A stretch of 7,619 bases of DNA from G039029935 sp039029935. GTDB taxonomy: Bacteria > Chloroflexota > Anaerolineae > Caldilineales > Caldilineaceae. Numbering within the stretch: the stretch's first letter is position 1; each line of letters opens with the position of its first letter. The notes beneath the pieces are model-generated. The model did no database searches, was not told where the DNA came from, and worked only from the letters and a program-made list of their open reading frames with translations. The stretch is from positions 1 to 7,619 of the forward strand of contig JBCCFC010000657.1 in NCBI GenBank assembly GCA_039029935.1, read 5' to 3'. Below, in pieces: positions 1 through 5,639 of the stretch. The translations under genes were made by a program, and so were the position numbers.

Positions 1-157
1 ATCTGGAGAAACTTGCGCACCATGCTTAGTTTTACATGACCTTTTAGAATTTTTATTAGGGTTTATATGCCTTTCTTTTATAGGATTGTATTATTTTCTA
101 TGGAAGTTATTTTGTGCCTTGTCGGTTTTTTATGACTTTTTCGTCTTTTCTTTCAGC
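1..157. other. AT-rich non-coding stretch
   Basis: This stretch is clearly richer in A and T than the coding DNA to its right and has many short T and A runs. No frame carries a convincing protein. The longest reading on the plus strand is a hydrophobic peptide of about 22 codons starting near 68, which is too short and unsupported to call. It may be the edge of an inserted or decayed element, because the gene to its right has lost its 5' end close to where this composition stops. Confidence 0.5.
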
Positions 158-205
158 AGGGTTGTATTTATGTCAAATTTTAAGATTTGACATAAATACA
201 ACCCT
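158..205. repeat. Perfect 21-bp-arm palindrome with 6-nt loop
   Basis: The left arm (158-178) and right arm (185-205) are exact reverse complements over all 21 bases, with only six bases (179-184) between them. The arms begin AGGGTTGTATTT and end with its mirror image. Neither side has the T-run expected of an intrinsic terminator. The structure lies at the junction between AT-rich DNA and the truncated nuclease gene, so a mobile-element end, a MITE or a cruciform-forming repeat is plausible. The function is inferred; the symmetry is seen directly. Confidence 0.85.
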
Positions 206-348
206 ACATCTTTGCCTACTTTTTCAAGACTCTCTATATAGCATCCTATGCTGCGGGTGCAGAGCTACAGGTCAATGCACTCAATCAAGAAGGAAATGGC
301 AATCAGATCAGCGTTGATGAGATTGGCACAGAGTTTGGGGTTACAGAG
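196..348 (+). pseudogene. In-frame upstream remnant of the PD-(D/E)XK nuclease gene
   Basis: The frame of the following nuclease gene stays open back to a TAA at 193-195, inside the right arm of the palindrome. From about 235 the translation looks like real protein (ASYAAGAELQVNALN and onward to the ATG at 349). Codons from 196 to about 234 read as AT-rich, non-protein-like sequence. There is no ATG, GTG or TTG in this frame between 196 and 348. The coding homology therefore appears to start mid-protein, as expected when the 5' part was removed or replaced by insertion or rearrangement. Confidence 0.55.
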
Positions 349-1077
349 ATGCTGAGTGGTGATTTGCAGCATGACCGCATGGCATCATTACTCTGCTATC
401 TTGGGGCATTAACCATTGACGGCGCAACGCAGAGTGGGAAAATACAACTGGTCATCCCTAATCTAGTCATGCGCAATCTCTATGCTGAGCGTATCATTAA
501 AATGGCGATACCGGATAGTGGAACGCTGCGTCAAGCACAACTTGCCGCTGATGCGCTTTTTACGAAGGGGGACATTGAGCCACTCTGTCGCTTTATTGAG
601 GCCAATCACATGTCCATCTTTAGCAACCGAGATTATCCGCAGTTCAAAGAGTTGACGCTAAAAACGCTCTTCATCACGCTGCTCTACCACAATCATCTCT
701 ATGTCATCGACTCGGAGCCGGAATTGCGTCGGGGATATGGCGATTTGTTGATGCTGGTGCGCCCAGGCAAACGGCACTATACATTGGTTGATCTATTGTT
801 TGAATTTAAACAGCTACGGTTGGGGCAACTAGAGAAGCCCTCTATCAGCAAGGGGAACGAAAGTGACCCACCGACCTATAAAGGGAAAGAGATAAAAGGG
901 ATGACTCGTACCGAGTTGATGGCGATTCCAGCAGTGCGCAGGGCATTGGATGAGGCCAAAGAGCAGCTAGGTGATTATGTGCAGGTCTTGGACAATAAAT
1001 ATGGGGATGATTTGCGTTTACGCTCCTTTGCAGTAGTGGGCGTTGGATTTGAACGTGTTGTGTGGGAAAAAATTTAG
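349..1077 (+). CDS. PD-(D/E)XK nuclease domain protein (DUF1703-type C-terminus), 5'-truncated
   Basis: The 242 residues match the C-terminal half of the widespread 'AAA-ATPase-like / PD-(D/E)XK nuclease' proteins, which are normally about 500-580 aa. The N-terminal ATPase half with its P-loop is absent. Visible parts are a helical linker with a DRMASLLCYLG-type segment (about 9-19), the nuclease core with D132 in GYGDLLM and E152-x-K154 in FEFK, and the typical end (AKEQLGDY, then SFAVVGVGFERVVW). The acidic and lysine catalytic residues look intact. ATG 349 is the first possible start in frame, but coding-like sequence continues upstream and no clear Shine-Dalgarno precedes it, so this is probably a decaying gene. 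The family's biological role is not well established. It converges on the minus-strand gene ending at 1121. Confidence 0.75.
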   Translation: MLSGDLQHDRMASLLCYLGALTIDGATQSGKIQLVIPNLVMRNLYAERIIKMAIPDSGTLRQAQLAADALFTKGDIEPLCRFIEANHMSIFSNRDYPQFKELTLKTLFITLLYHNHLYVIDSEPELRRGYGDLLMLVRPGKRHYTLVDLLFEFKQLRLGQLEKPSISKGNESDPPTYKGKEIKGMTRTELMAIPAVRRALDEAKEQLGDYVQVLDNKYGDDLRLRSFAVVGVGFERVVWEKI

Positions 1078-1120
1078 GGAATGAGGGCGTATCAAGACCA
1101 CCAGATTGGTCCAACAGGCA

Positions 1121-1852
1121 TCAGACATCCACACCAAAAACGCGCACAGCAGTATCAATCTGTCCAATATAGAACTCGCTCTGTTCCAGTTCACTCAACT
1201 GCACCTTCACCTCCACCAATTCAGCCTTGGCGTCATTATCATCAGGGTTCATCAGCAGTCTTGTCAATGTCTCAAACCCTTGTGACAGCAAGGCATCACC
1301 GCGCTCATTCACGCCATTTGCCAATGTCACAGCGGATGAAAAATGCTCAAGTGCCTGCACAAGGTTATCTTGCGCAACCTCATCAACCGCCCACGAAGCA
1401 GCCGCCATCAATGCCGTTCCCACAAGCCAGTGTGTTCGGCTACGTGGTAGTTCGGGCTGGTTGAGTTCTTCTGATAGCGATAGACAGAGGCGCGCAGCAT
1501 CCAGACCAATCAGCACCTCAGTCCGCCCCAGCGTAATGCCCGGCTCATCCCATCCCGGCCATGTATATGAGGCCAAATTGTAGGCCAATGTTTTGACGCC
1601 GCTCTTGAGTGTGGTCGCAGATTCGCTGTCATCGGTCGCAACAACGGCTGCTAACCCATGCTGAATACCCGCGATCCCCAACGTGGTCAGGGCAGCAACA
1701 TTCTTTGCCTTCCAGTAGAGATGCGCCACAAGATCATTGTAGGCATTCATCACAGCCTGAGTATCCGTCTGCTGTGTCAACGTTTGCACAACACCAAAAA
1801 CCCCCTGTGATTGCAAGATTGTCAGTAGACTTTCTGTTGATAGAGTAGACAT
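1121..1852 (-). CDS. Hypothetical helical protein, 243 aa
   Basis: I do not recognise a named family. The ATG lies six bases after a good Shine-Dalgarno (AAGGAG, complement of 1859-1864), which fixes the start. The protein has no signal peptide or membrane segment and reads as consecutive amphipathic helices, suggesting a TPR-like or helical-repeat fold. Notable segments are AYNDLVAHLYWKAKNVAAL (about 37-55), a tryptophan-containing loop NLASYTWPGWDEPGI (92-106), and C-terminal helices AQDNLVQALEHFSSAVTLANG and LVEVKVQLSELEQ. Such proteins are usually cytoplasmic scaffold or interaction modules, which is inference only. It is divergent from the TrhP-like gene and convergent with the truncated nuclease, with a 43-bp gap that has only a weak 5-bp hairpin (1096-1111). 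Confidence 0.8.
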   Translation of the reverse strand: MSTLSTESLLTILQSQGVFGVVQTLTQQTDTQAVMNAYNDLVAHLYWKAKNVAALTTLGIAGIQHGLAAVVATDDSESATTLKSGVKTLAYNLASYTWPGWDEPGITLGRTEVLIGLDAARLCLSLSEELNQPELPRSRTHWLVGTALMAAASWAVDEVAQDNLVQALEHFSSAVTLANGVNERGDALLSQGFETLTRLLMNPDDNDAKAELVEVKVQLSELEQSEFYIGQIDTAVRVFGVDV

Positions 1853-2007
1853 TTCATTCTCCTTATTTCTATTATTCCACTGTTTGGTTTGCAGGTTTGA
1901 CCATGTACAGGTATCATTGAACCTGTCCTATTCATTGTAAAATAGGTTTCTATTTTGTGTCCAATTTTTATCAGAACAAATGATCCTATCGTGCAGGCTA
2001 AATCGAG
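1853..2007. promoter_or_regulatory. Divergent intergenic region with small overlapping inverted repeats and weak promoter candidates
   Basis: This region separates the minus-strand hypothetical gene from the plus-strand trhP-like gene. It contains several small exact inverted repeats: ACAGGT (1907-1912) with ACCTGT (1921-1926), CCTATT (1927-1932) with AATAGG (1941-1946), and AAAATAG (1939-1945) with CTATTTT (1950-1956). A possible plus-strand promoter is TTGAAC (1917-1922) with TAAAAT (1938-1943), but its 15-bp spacer is short. On the minus strand, TTTACA (complement of about 1936-1941) could be a -35 box, but no good -10 follows. The density of palindromes hints at regulator binding, without proof. 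Confidence 0.3.
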
Positions 2008-2117
2008 GGTAACGCATTGCCGTTCAGTTAGTGGGGAACCCTCTGGGTTACGTGCGGGTCAGGCTCGTGATCTCGACCCGCACGAGGCGTACTAACTGAA
2101 CGAGAATAAATGTTACC
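2008..2117 (+). promoter_or_regulatory. Branched inverted-repeat structure upstream of trhP (possible leader RNA or MITE)
   Basis: Nested complementary arms give a three-way-junction fold. The outer stem is GGTAAC (2008-2013) with GTTACC (2112-2117). The main stem is CGTTCAGTTAGT (2021-2032) with ACTAACTGAACG (2091-2102), 12 perfect pairs. Inside are a small hairpin AACCC-TCT-GGGTT (2037-2049) and a hairpin with CGTGCGGGTC (2051-2060) pairing GACCCGCACG (2075-2084), 10 perfect pairs. An alternative stem CTCGTG (2064-2069) with CACGAG (2081-2086) competes with the last one. It ends 20 bases before the trhP ATG. It may be a cis-regulatory leader, or a small non-autonomous element or REP-like repeat that landed there; no clear target-site duplication is visible. 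Confidence 0.6.
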
Positions 2118-2126
2118 ATAACATTT
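2108..2126. promoter_or_regulatory. Perfect operator-like palindrome before trhP
   Basis: AAATGTTACCATAACATTT has 8-bp perfect arms around a 3-bp centre and lies 11 bases upstream of the trhP start codon. This geometry suits a dimeric repressor site, or an RNA hairpin covering the position where a Shine-Dalgarno would be. It overlaps the outer arm (2112-2117) of the larger leader structure, so the two folds exclude each other. The binding factor is unknown. Confidence 0.45.
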
Positions 2127-2137
2127 TCACTTAAATC

Positions 2138-3367
2138 ATGAATCAACAACTGTTTAAACAAAAGCCAGAATTACTAACCCCAGCCAAAAACCTCGAACGG
2201 CTCCAGGTAGCGGTGGGCTATGGGGCCAATGCCGTCTATGTCGGTGGGCAGAAATATGGATTGCGTGCGCGTGCGGATAACTTCACCGATACGGAACTCG
2301 CCAAGGCAGCGGCATTTGCCCACAATCACGATGCCAAACTCTATGTCACCCTCAACGCCTTTTTACATGATGATGACTTTGCCGGGCTAGCATCCTATTG
2401 TGGCTTCTTGGAATCCATTGGCGTTGACGCCGTGATTGTCTCCGACTTGGGGGTGATGAAGATTGTACGCGCCAGTTCCAATCTCAATGTCCATGTCTCC
2501 ACCCAAGCCTCCTGCCTCAATGTTCATGCCGCTCATCTGTGGAAAAAGATGGGGGCCAAGCGCTTGATTGTGGGGCGTGAGTTGAGCGTGGCTGAAGCGG
2601 GTAAAATCCAACGCGAGGCGGGTATTGAAATCGAAATGTTTGTGCATGGGGCCATGTGCATGTCCTACTCTGGACATTGCACCATCTCCAACTTTACCGC
2701 TGGACGTGATTCCAATCGTGGTGGGTGTTCGCAGTCGTGTCGTTTCCCCTATGAAATTGAGGGGGCGAAACCATTGCAGGTTGAGGAGGAGAAAAAAGGC
2801 ATCACCTTTATGTCCTCCAAAGACCTATGGGGCATCGATCACATTGGCGAATTTTTTGATGAGGGCATCTGCTCGCTCAAGATTGAAGGGCGCATGAAGT
2901 CATCATTCTATGTGGCATCAACCTGCAAAGCCTATCGTCAGCTTATTGATGGCTACGCGAAACGGACAATTTCACCCACACTCATGCAAGCTATCGCCCA
3001 CGATCTCCAAGCCGTTCCTCATCGTGATTACACATCAGCCTCACTTGAGTCCCCTGCCGGACCAGATTCTGTGTATGGCAAGCTCGATGGCATCAATCGC
3101 GGCAACTATCAATACACGGGCATTGTGCTGGACACCACGCCAGATCGGTTGGTGATGCGGACAGCCATGCCCCTCTCGATTGGTGATCACATCGAGATAT
3201 TGCCCTTTCAACAGAAGCCCATTCGCTGGCAGGTAGACCAACTTTTTAACATTGTCGGTGAGCCGATTCAACATATGCGCCAAGACAGCGTGGCCTGTTT
3301 GCCCAAGACGGATGAACTAGACAAAGTGAAACGTATGAACGTTGTGCGCATGGCGGAACGGGTGTAG
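2138..3367 (+). CDS. U32-family tRNA hydroxylation protein, TrhP (YegQ)-like
   Basis: E. coli TrhP (YegQ) acts with prephenate-derived chemistry to form 5-hydroxyuridine at tRNA position 34, the precursor of cmo5U34. This 409-aa protein begins KPELLTPAKNLERL with the U32 TIM-barrel pattern GANAVYVGGQ. It carries the complete U32 signature at E166-S184 (EMFVHGAMCMSYSGHCTIS). Cysteines C174, C181, C197 and C201 fit the Fe-S cluster ligands known from U32 enzymes. SSKDLWGI, SLKIEGRMKSS (246-256) and HRDYTSA (295-301) match TrhP more closely than the longer rRNA hydroxylase RlhA. A small beta-barrel-like C-terminus (about 325-405) follows. ATG 2138 fits the family N-terminus, but no Shine-Dalgarno is visible; a palindrome occupies that place. 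Older databases call such proteins collagenase-like proteases. Confidence 0.82.
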   Translation: MNQQLFKQKPELLTPAKNLERLQVAVGYGANAVYVGGQKYGLRARADNFTDTELAKAAAFAHNHDAKLYVTLNAFLHDDDFAGLASYCGFLESIGVDAVIVSDLGVMKIVRASSNLNVHVSTQASCLNVHAAHLWKKMGAKRLIVGRELSVAEAGKIQREAGIEIEMFVHGAMCMSYSGHCTISNFTAGRDSNRGGCSQSCRFPYEIEGAKPLQVEEEKKGITFMSSKDLWGIDHIGEFFDEGICSLKIEGRMKSSFYVASTCKAYRQLIDGYAKRTISPTLMQAIAHDLQAVPHRDYTSASLESPAGPDSVYGKLDGINRGNYQYTGIVLDTTPDRLVMRTAMPLSIGDHIEILPFQQKPIRWQVDQLFNIVGEPIQHMRQDSVACLPKTDELDKVKRMNVVRMAERV

Positions 3368-3375
3368 GATGTTGG

Positions 3376-3447
3376 GTGTGATGGTGTGGGGGTGTGATGG
3401 TGTGGGAGTGTGATGGTGTGATGGTGTGGGGGTGTGATGGTGTGATG
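3376..3447. repeat. Tandem array of nine 8-bp units (GTGTGATG type)
   Basis: Nine contiguous octamers of the form GTGTG plus ATG, GGG or GGA fill exactly 72 bp just after the trhP stop codon. The order of the last three bases is ATG, GGG, ATG, GGA, ATG, ATG, GGG, ATG, ATG. The plus strand is almost free of C. The array carries no coding signal of its own; the minus-strand reading with HTITPSH repeats is only its translation. Confidence 0.9.
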
Positions 3448-3463
3448 GTGACAGAGTTCACTT

Positions 3464-3535
3464 GCTTCAACTTTTCAACCTTTCAACCCTTCAACCTTTC
3501 AACTATTCAACTATTCAACCTTTCAACCTTTCAAC
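3464..3535. repeat. Tandem array of nine 8-bp units (CTTTCAAC type)
   Basis: Nine contiguous octamers ending in TTCAAC (GC, TT, CT, CC, CT, TA, TA, CT, CT before TTCAAC) fill 72 bp. The array follows the GTGTGATG array after exactly 16 bp, so both arrays share the same 8-bp phase. It ends 18 bp before the GTG start of the second U32 gene. The plus strand here lacks G almost completely. Confidence 0.9.
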
Positions 3536-3546
3536 CTTTTAAAAGG
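3535..3546 (+). promoter_or_regulatory. Palindrome enclosing the ribosome binding site of the second U32 gene
   Basis: CCTTTTAAAAGG is a perfect 12-bp palindrome. Its right half with the next base gives AAAAGGA (3541-3547), the likely Shine-Dalgarno for the GTG start at 3554, with six bases between. Self-pairing within one RNA would need a tight loop, so sequestration is uncertain. The site chiefly supports the GTG start choice. Confidence 0.5.
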
Positions 3547-3553
3547 ATTCTGA

Positions 3554-4753
3554 GTGAATTTTAACACATTTGTATCATCGAGTGAGGATATTAGACGTTG
3601 TGTGGGGCTGGATAGGCTGACCGAGGTGTTGATTGAGCCTGTGTTGTTGGCGCGAGAGGGGACGCTGTCGTTGGCGGCGGCGTGGCGATTGGCAGAGGAG
3701 GCTCGTCAGGCAGGATTGCGCCCGGTGTTGGTGTGGGATGCGCTGATGCCTGAGCAGGTGATGGTGGCTGTTTGTGGGGAACTAGATGCGTGGGATTTAC
3801 GTCAATTTGCAGCCGTGCGCGTCAGCGACATGGGTGTTGCTCATTGGCTGCTAGCGCATTACCCGGCATTGCCAATTCAACTGCTGATGGAGACGGGGAA
3901 TCACAATATTCACTCGTTACAGGGGTGGTGTGACTTTTTTGGTGATGCGCTGGACCGCTTGGTACTGTCCATTGAGTTGCCGGAAGAGAAGCTGGTTGAC
4001 TATGCGCAAACATTGCCTGTAGGCTGTGAAGTGCTTGGGGTTGGACGGATTCTATTGTTTTATTCACCGCGCTCACTTTTGGCGCAACATGTCCTAACAC
4101 AGGAAGATGCAGCACAAAAAGATACAGCACAGGAAACGATAGGGCAGAAAGCTATACAGCACATTGAAACAGCCGTCATCACTGAGAAGCATCATGACCG
4201 TCTCTTCCCGACCGTGGAAACGCCACATGGCACGTTTATGTTTCTGGACAAAGATCAGTTTATTCTGGATCGCTTGGATAAATTGGCGGAGGCTGGATTA
4301 CACATGGTACGGCTGGATGTGCGTCATTTGAGTACAGCCGGAGATGCGGCAACAGACATTGATGTGGTCTATGCAGCAATGCATGAACAGCCACAAAAGT
4401 TACGTCGCCAATGGCAACGACCCACGCGTGCGCCCTTCTTCCGGACCAATAAGACTACGGCCCAATTTGGCCGTCTCAAATCCAAGCGCTATGCCTATCG
4501 TGATGAATCCGTGCTGGCCGAAATTGTTGCCATTGAAAATGGCCGTTATATTGTTTTTCAGGCATTACAAAACTTTGAGATTGAACAGGCCGGATGTATT
4601 CTACTATCAACAGGAGAGACATTAATGTTGCCCTCTGATCTACATTTTCGTAGCTTAGATGGAACGCTGATCACACAGCCCCAAGACCAACAACTATTTA
4701 CCAGTGGATGGGTTAAAAAAGCGGTTCCAGGATCGCTCTTGCAAAGTAAGTAA
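3554..4753 (+). CDS. Degenerate U32-family paralogue lacking the Fe-S cysteines (putative TrhP partner)
   Basis: This 399-aa protein starts at GTG 3554 after AAAAGGA. It shares the U32 layout with its upstream neighbour but is strongly divergent. Barrel segments include EVLIEPVLLAREGTLSL, RVSDMGVAHWLL and METGNHNI. The region equivalent to the U32 signature is EVLGVGRILLFYSPRSLL (159-176), where the two signature cysteines are replaced by Leu and Ser. The later C197/C201 pair is also absent, replaced by a Q/T/K-rich linker (about 180-215). HGTFMFLDKDQFI and LAEAGLHMVRLDVRHL (225-259) match the TrhP segment leading into SLKIEGR. A C-terminal domain (about 300-399) follows. Bacillus TrhP1/TrhP2 and UbiU/UbiV set a precedent for paired U32 proteins, one often atypical. 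A structural or tRNA-binding partner role is inference. Confidence 0.7.
   Translation: MNFNTFVSSSEDIRRCVGLDRLTEVLIEPVLLAREGTLSLAAAWRLAEEARQAGLRPVLVWDALMPEQVMVAVCGELDAWDLRQFAAVRVSDMGVAHWLLAHYPALPIQLLMETGNHNIHSLQGWCDFFGDALDRLVLSIELPEEKLVDYAQTLPVGCEVLGVGRILLFYSPRSLLAQHVLTQEDAAQKDTAQETIGQKAIQHIETAVITEKHHDRLFPTVETPHGTFMFLDKDQFILDRLDKLAEAGLHMVRLDVRHLSTAGDAATDIDVVYAAMHEQPQKLRRQWQRPTRAPFFRTNKTTAQFGRLKSKRYAYRDESVLAEIVAIENGRYIVFQALQNFEIEQAGCILLSTGETLMLPSDLHFRSLDGTLITQPQDQQLFTSGWVKKAVPGSLLQSK
4097..4156 (+). repeat. 15-bp imperfect coding repeat in the second U32 gene
   Basis: Four units of five codons encode TQEDA, AQKDT, AQETI and GQKAI (residues 182-201). The DNA units resemble ACAGGAAGATGCAGC and are degenerate. 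The repeat keeps frame and forms a polar linker exactly where the Fe-S cysteine region is lost relative to canonical U32 proteins. It probably arose by slippage expansion. Confidence 0.6.
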
Positions 4754-4784
4754 TATAAAATCAAGGCTCTTCGTCATGGCGTAG

Positions 4785-4806
4785 GGGCGTACCCTTGCGG
4801 TCGCCC
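4785..4806. repeat. Hairpin-forming intergenic repeat between the second U32 gene and trmN6-like gene
   Basis: GGGCG-T-ACC, a CTTGC loop and GGTCGCCC pair into an 8-bp stem with one bulged T. It sits inside the 103-bp gap 4754-4856 in the context GTAGGGGCGTACCC. From memory, similar elements recur in intergenic DNA of environmental bacteria such as Chloroflexota; I could not check this. There is no T-run after it, so it is a poor intrinsic terminator candidate. Confidence 0.5.
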
Positions 4807-4856
4807 GCACCATAAATTTTCACGTTTGGCGATGGCCCTAACTATATAAGGGAACT

Positions 4857-5639
4857 ATGGCAAGCGAAACTTTTGAGTTCAAACAATTCACCATTGAACA
4901 AGACCAATGTGCCATGAAGGTCAGTACAGATGGCGTTTTGTTGGGGGCATGGACGGATATTAGTGACATCAAAACAGTGTTGGATATCGGCACAGGTACA
5001 GGGTTAATCGCCTTGATGTTGGCGCAAAAACTGAACACGCATCCTACTGCTAGCATGGACGGAAACAACCCAACGTTTATGATTGACGCCATTGAGATTG
5101 AATCGACGGCAGCGAAACAGGCCAGCGAAAATATGGCAAAATCACCGTGGGGAGACCAAATTCATGTGCATGCGTGTAGCCTGCAAAGCTATCTCGACGT
5201 ATGTCAAACAACCTATGATTTGATTGTCTCGAACCCGCCGTTTTTTGAAAATGCCATGTGGTCGCCAAGCCTAGAGCGCACAATGGCACGCCACGCTGAC
5301 ATTCTCACAACAACCGACCTACTCGATACAATGGAGCCTCTGCTCAATGACGGTGGCCGTCTGTGTGTAATCTACCCGACCAAAATCGCTGACTATTTTC
5401 AGCGGGAAGGCGAGCGAAGGGGGTATCTTTGTACCCGCAAACTGGCCGTGAAACCCAAACCCAATACACCAGCCAAACGGGTCATGCTGGAACTGATGAA
5501 ACCCATGCCTCATACAGACAGAACAGCAGATAGTGCAGGTGACACGCGAGAGGGTGAGACAATGGTCTTGGAACACTCCAGACATATCTATTCATCGACA
5601 TTCATCGACATGACCAGAGATTTTTATCTAAGTTTTTAA
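4857..5639 (+). CDS. tRNA1(Val) (adenine-37 N6)-methyltransferase, TrmN6 (YfiC)-like
   Basis: In E. coli this SAM-dependent enzyme makes m6A37 next to the anticodon of tRNA1-Val, whose wobble base is cmo5U34. The 260-aa protein opens with FEFKQFTIEQDQCAMKVSTDGVLLGAW, a typical TrmN6 N-terminus. It has SAM-binding motif I DIGTGTGL (43-50), the acidic strand end DAIEIE (77-82), and the N6-adenine catalytic motif SNPPFF (125-130). The KPNTPAKRVMLEL segment and the end TRDFYLSF are also family hallmarks. AAGGGA (4848-4853) lies four bases before the ATG. The stop codon directly abuts the cmoA start, so the two are probably co-translated. A loop near 206-228 is low-complexity. Other tRNA adenine specificity is possible. 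Confidence 0.8.
   Translation: MASETFEFKQFTIEQDQCAMKVSTDGVLLGAWTDISDIKTVLDIGTGTGLIALMLAQKLNTHPTASMDGNNPTFMIDAIEIESTAAKQASENMAKSPWGDQIHVHACSLQSYLDVCQTTYDLIVSNPPFFENAMWSPSLERTMARHADILTTTDLLDTMEPLLNDGGRLCVIYPTKIADYFQREGERRGYLCTRKLAVKPKPNTPAKRVMLELMKPMPHTDRTADSAGDTREGETMVLEHSRHIYSSTFIDMTRDFYLSF

Noticed and set aside
1..19. Resemblance between the left end (ATCTGGAGAAACTTGC) and positions 7590-7608
   Set aside because: The match is short, gapped and mismatched, and the window edges are arbitrary; not convincing as a direct repeat.
114..317. Plus-strand 67-aa reading at the left end
   Set aside because: It runs through the palindrome and then out of frame over genuine nuclease codons, so it is not a gene.
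1096..1111. Terminator between the convergent genes
   Set aside because: Only a 5-bp stem (GACCA/TGGTC) and no T-run in either direction.
845..1114. Minus-strand reading across the nuclease C-terminus
   Set aside because: It overlaps well-conserved plus-strand nuclease sequence and has a composition typical of an antisense frame.
1081..1464. Plus-strand reading opposite the hypothetical gene
   Set aside because: It is a shadow of the minus-strand gene, which has a good ribosome binding site and protein-like composition; the plus reading is Pro/His/Gln-rich and featureless.
3246..3470. Minus-strand reading with HTITPSH repeats
   Set aside because: It is the translation of the 8-bp GTGTGATG array overlapping the end of trhP; there is no ribosome binding site and no family resemblance.
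5591..5610. Exact 10-bp duplication TTCATCGACA in the trmN6 3' end
   Set aside because: The protein aligns without a gap to the family end (HxRxxYxxxFIxxTRDFYL), so no insertion or frameshift is implied; probably chance.
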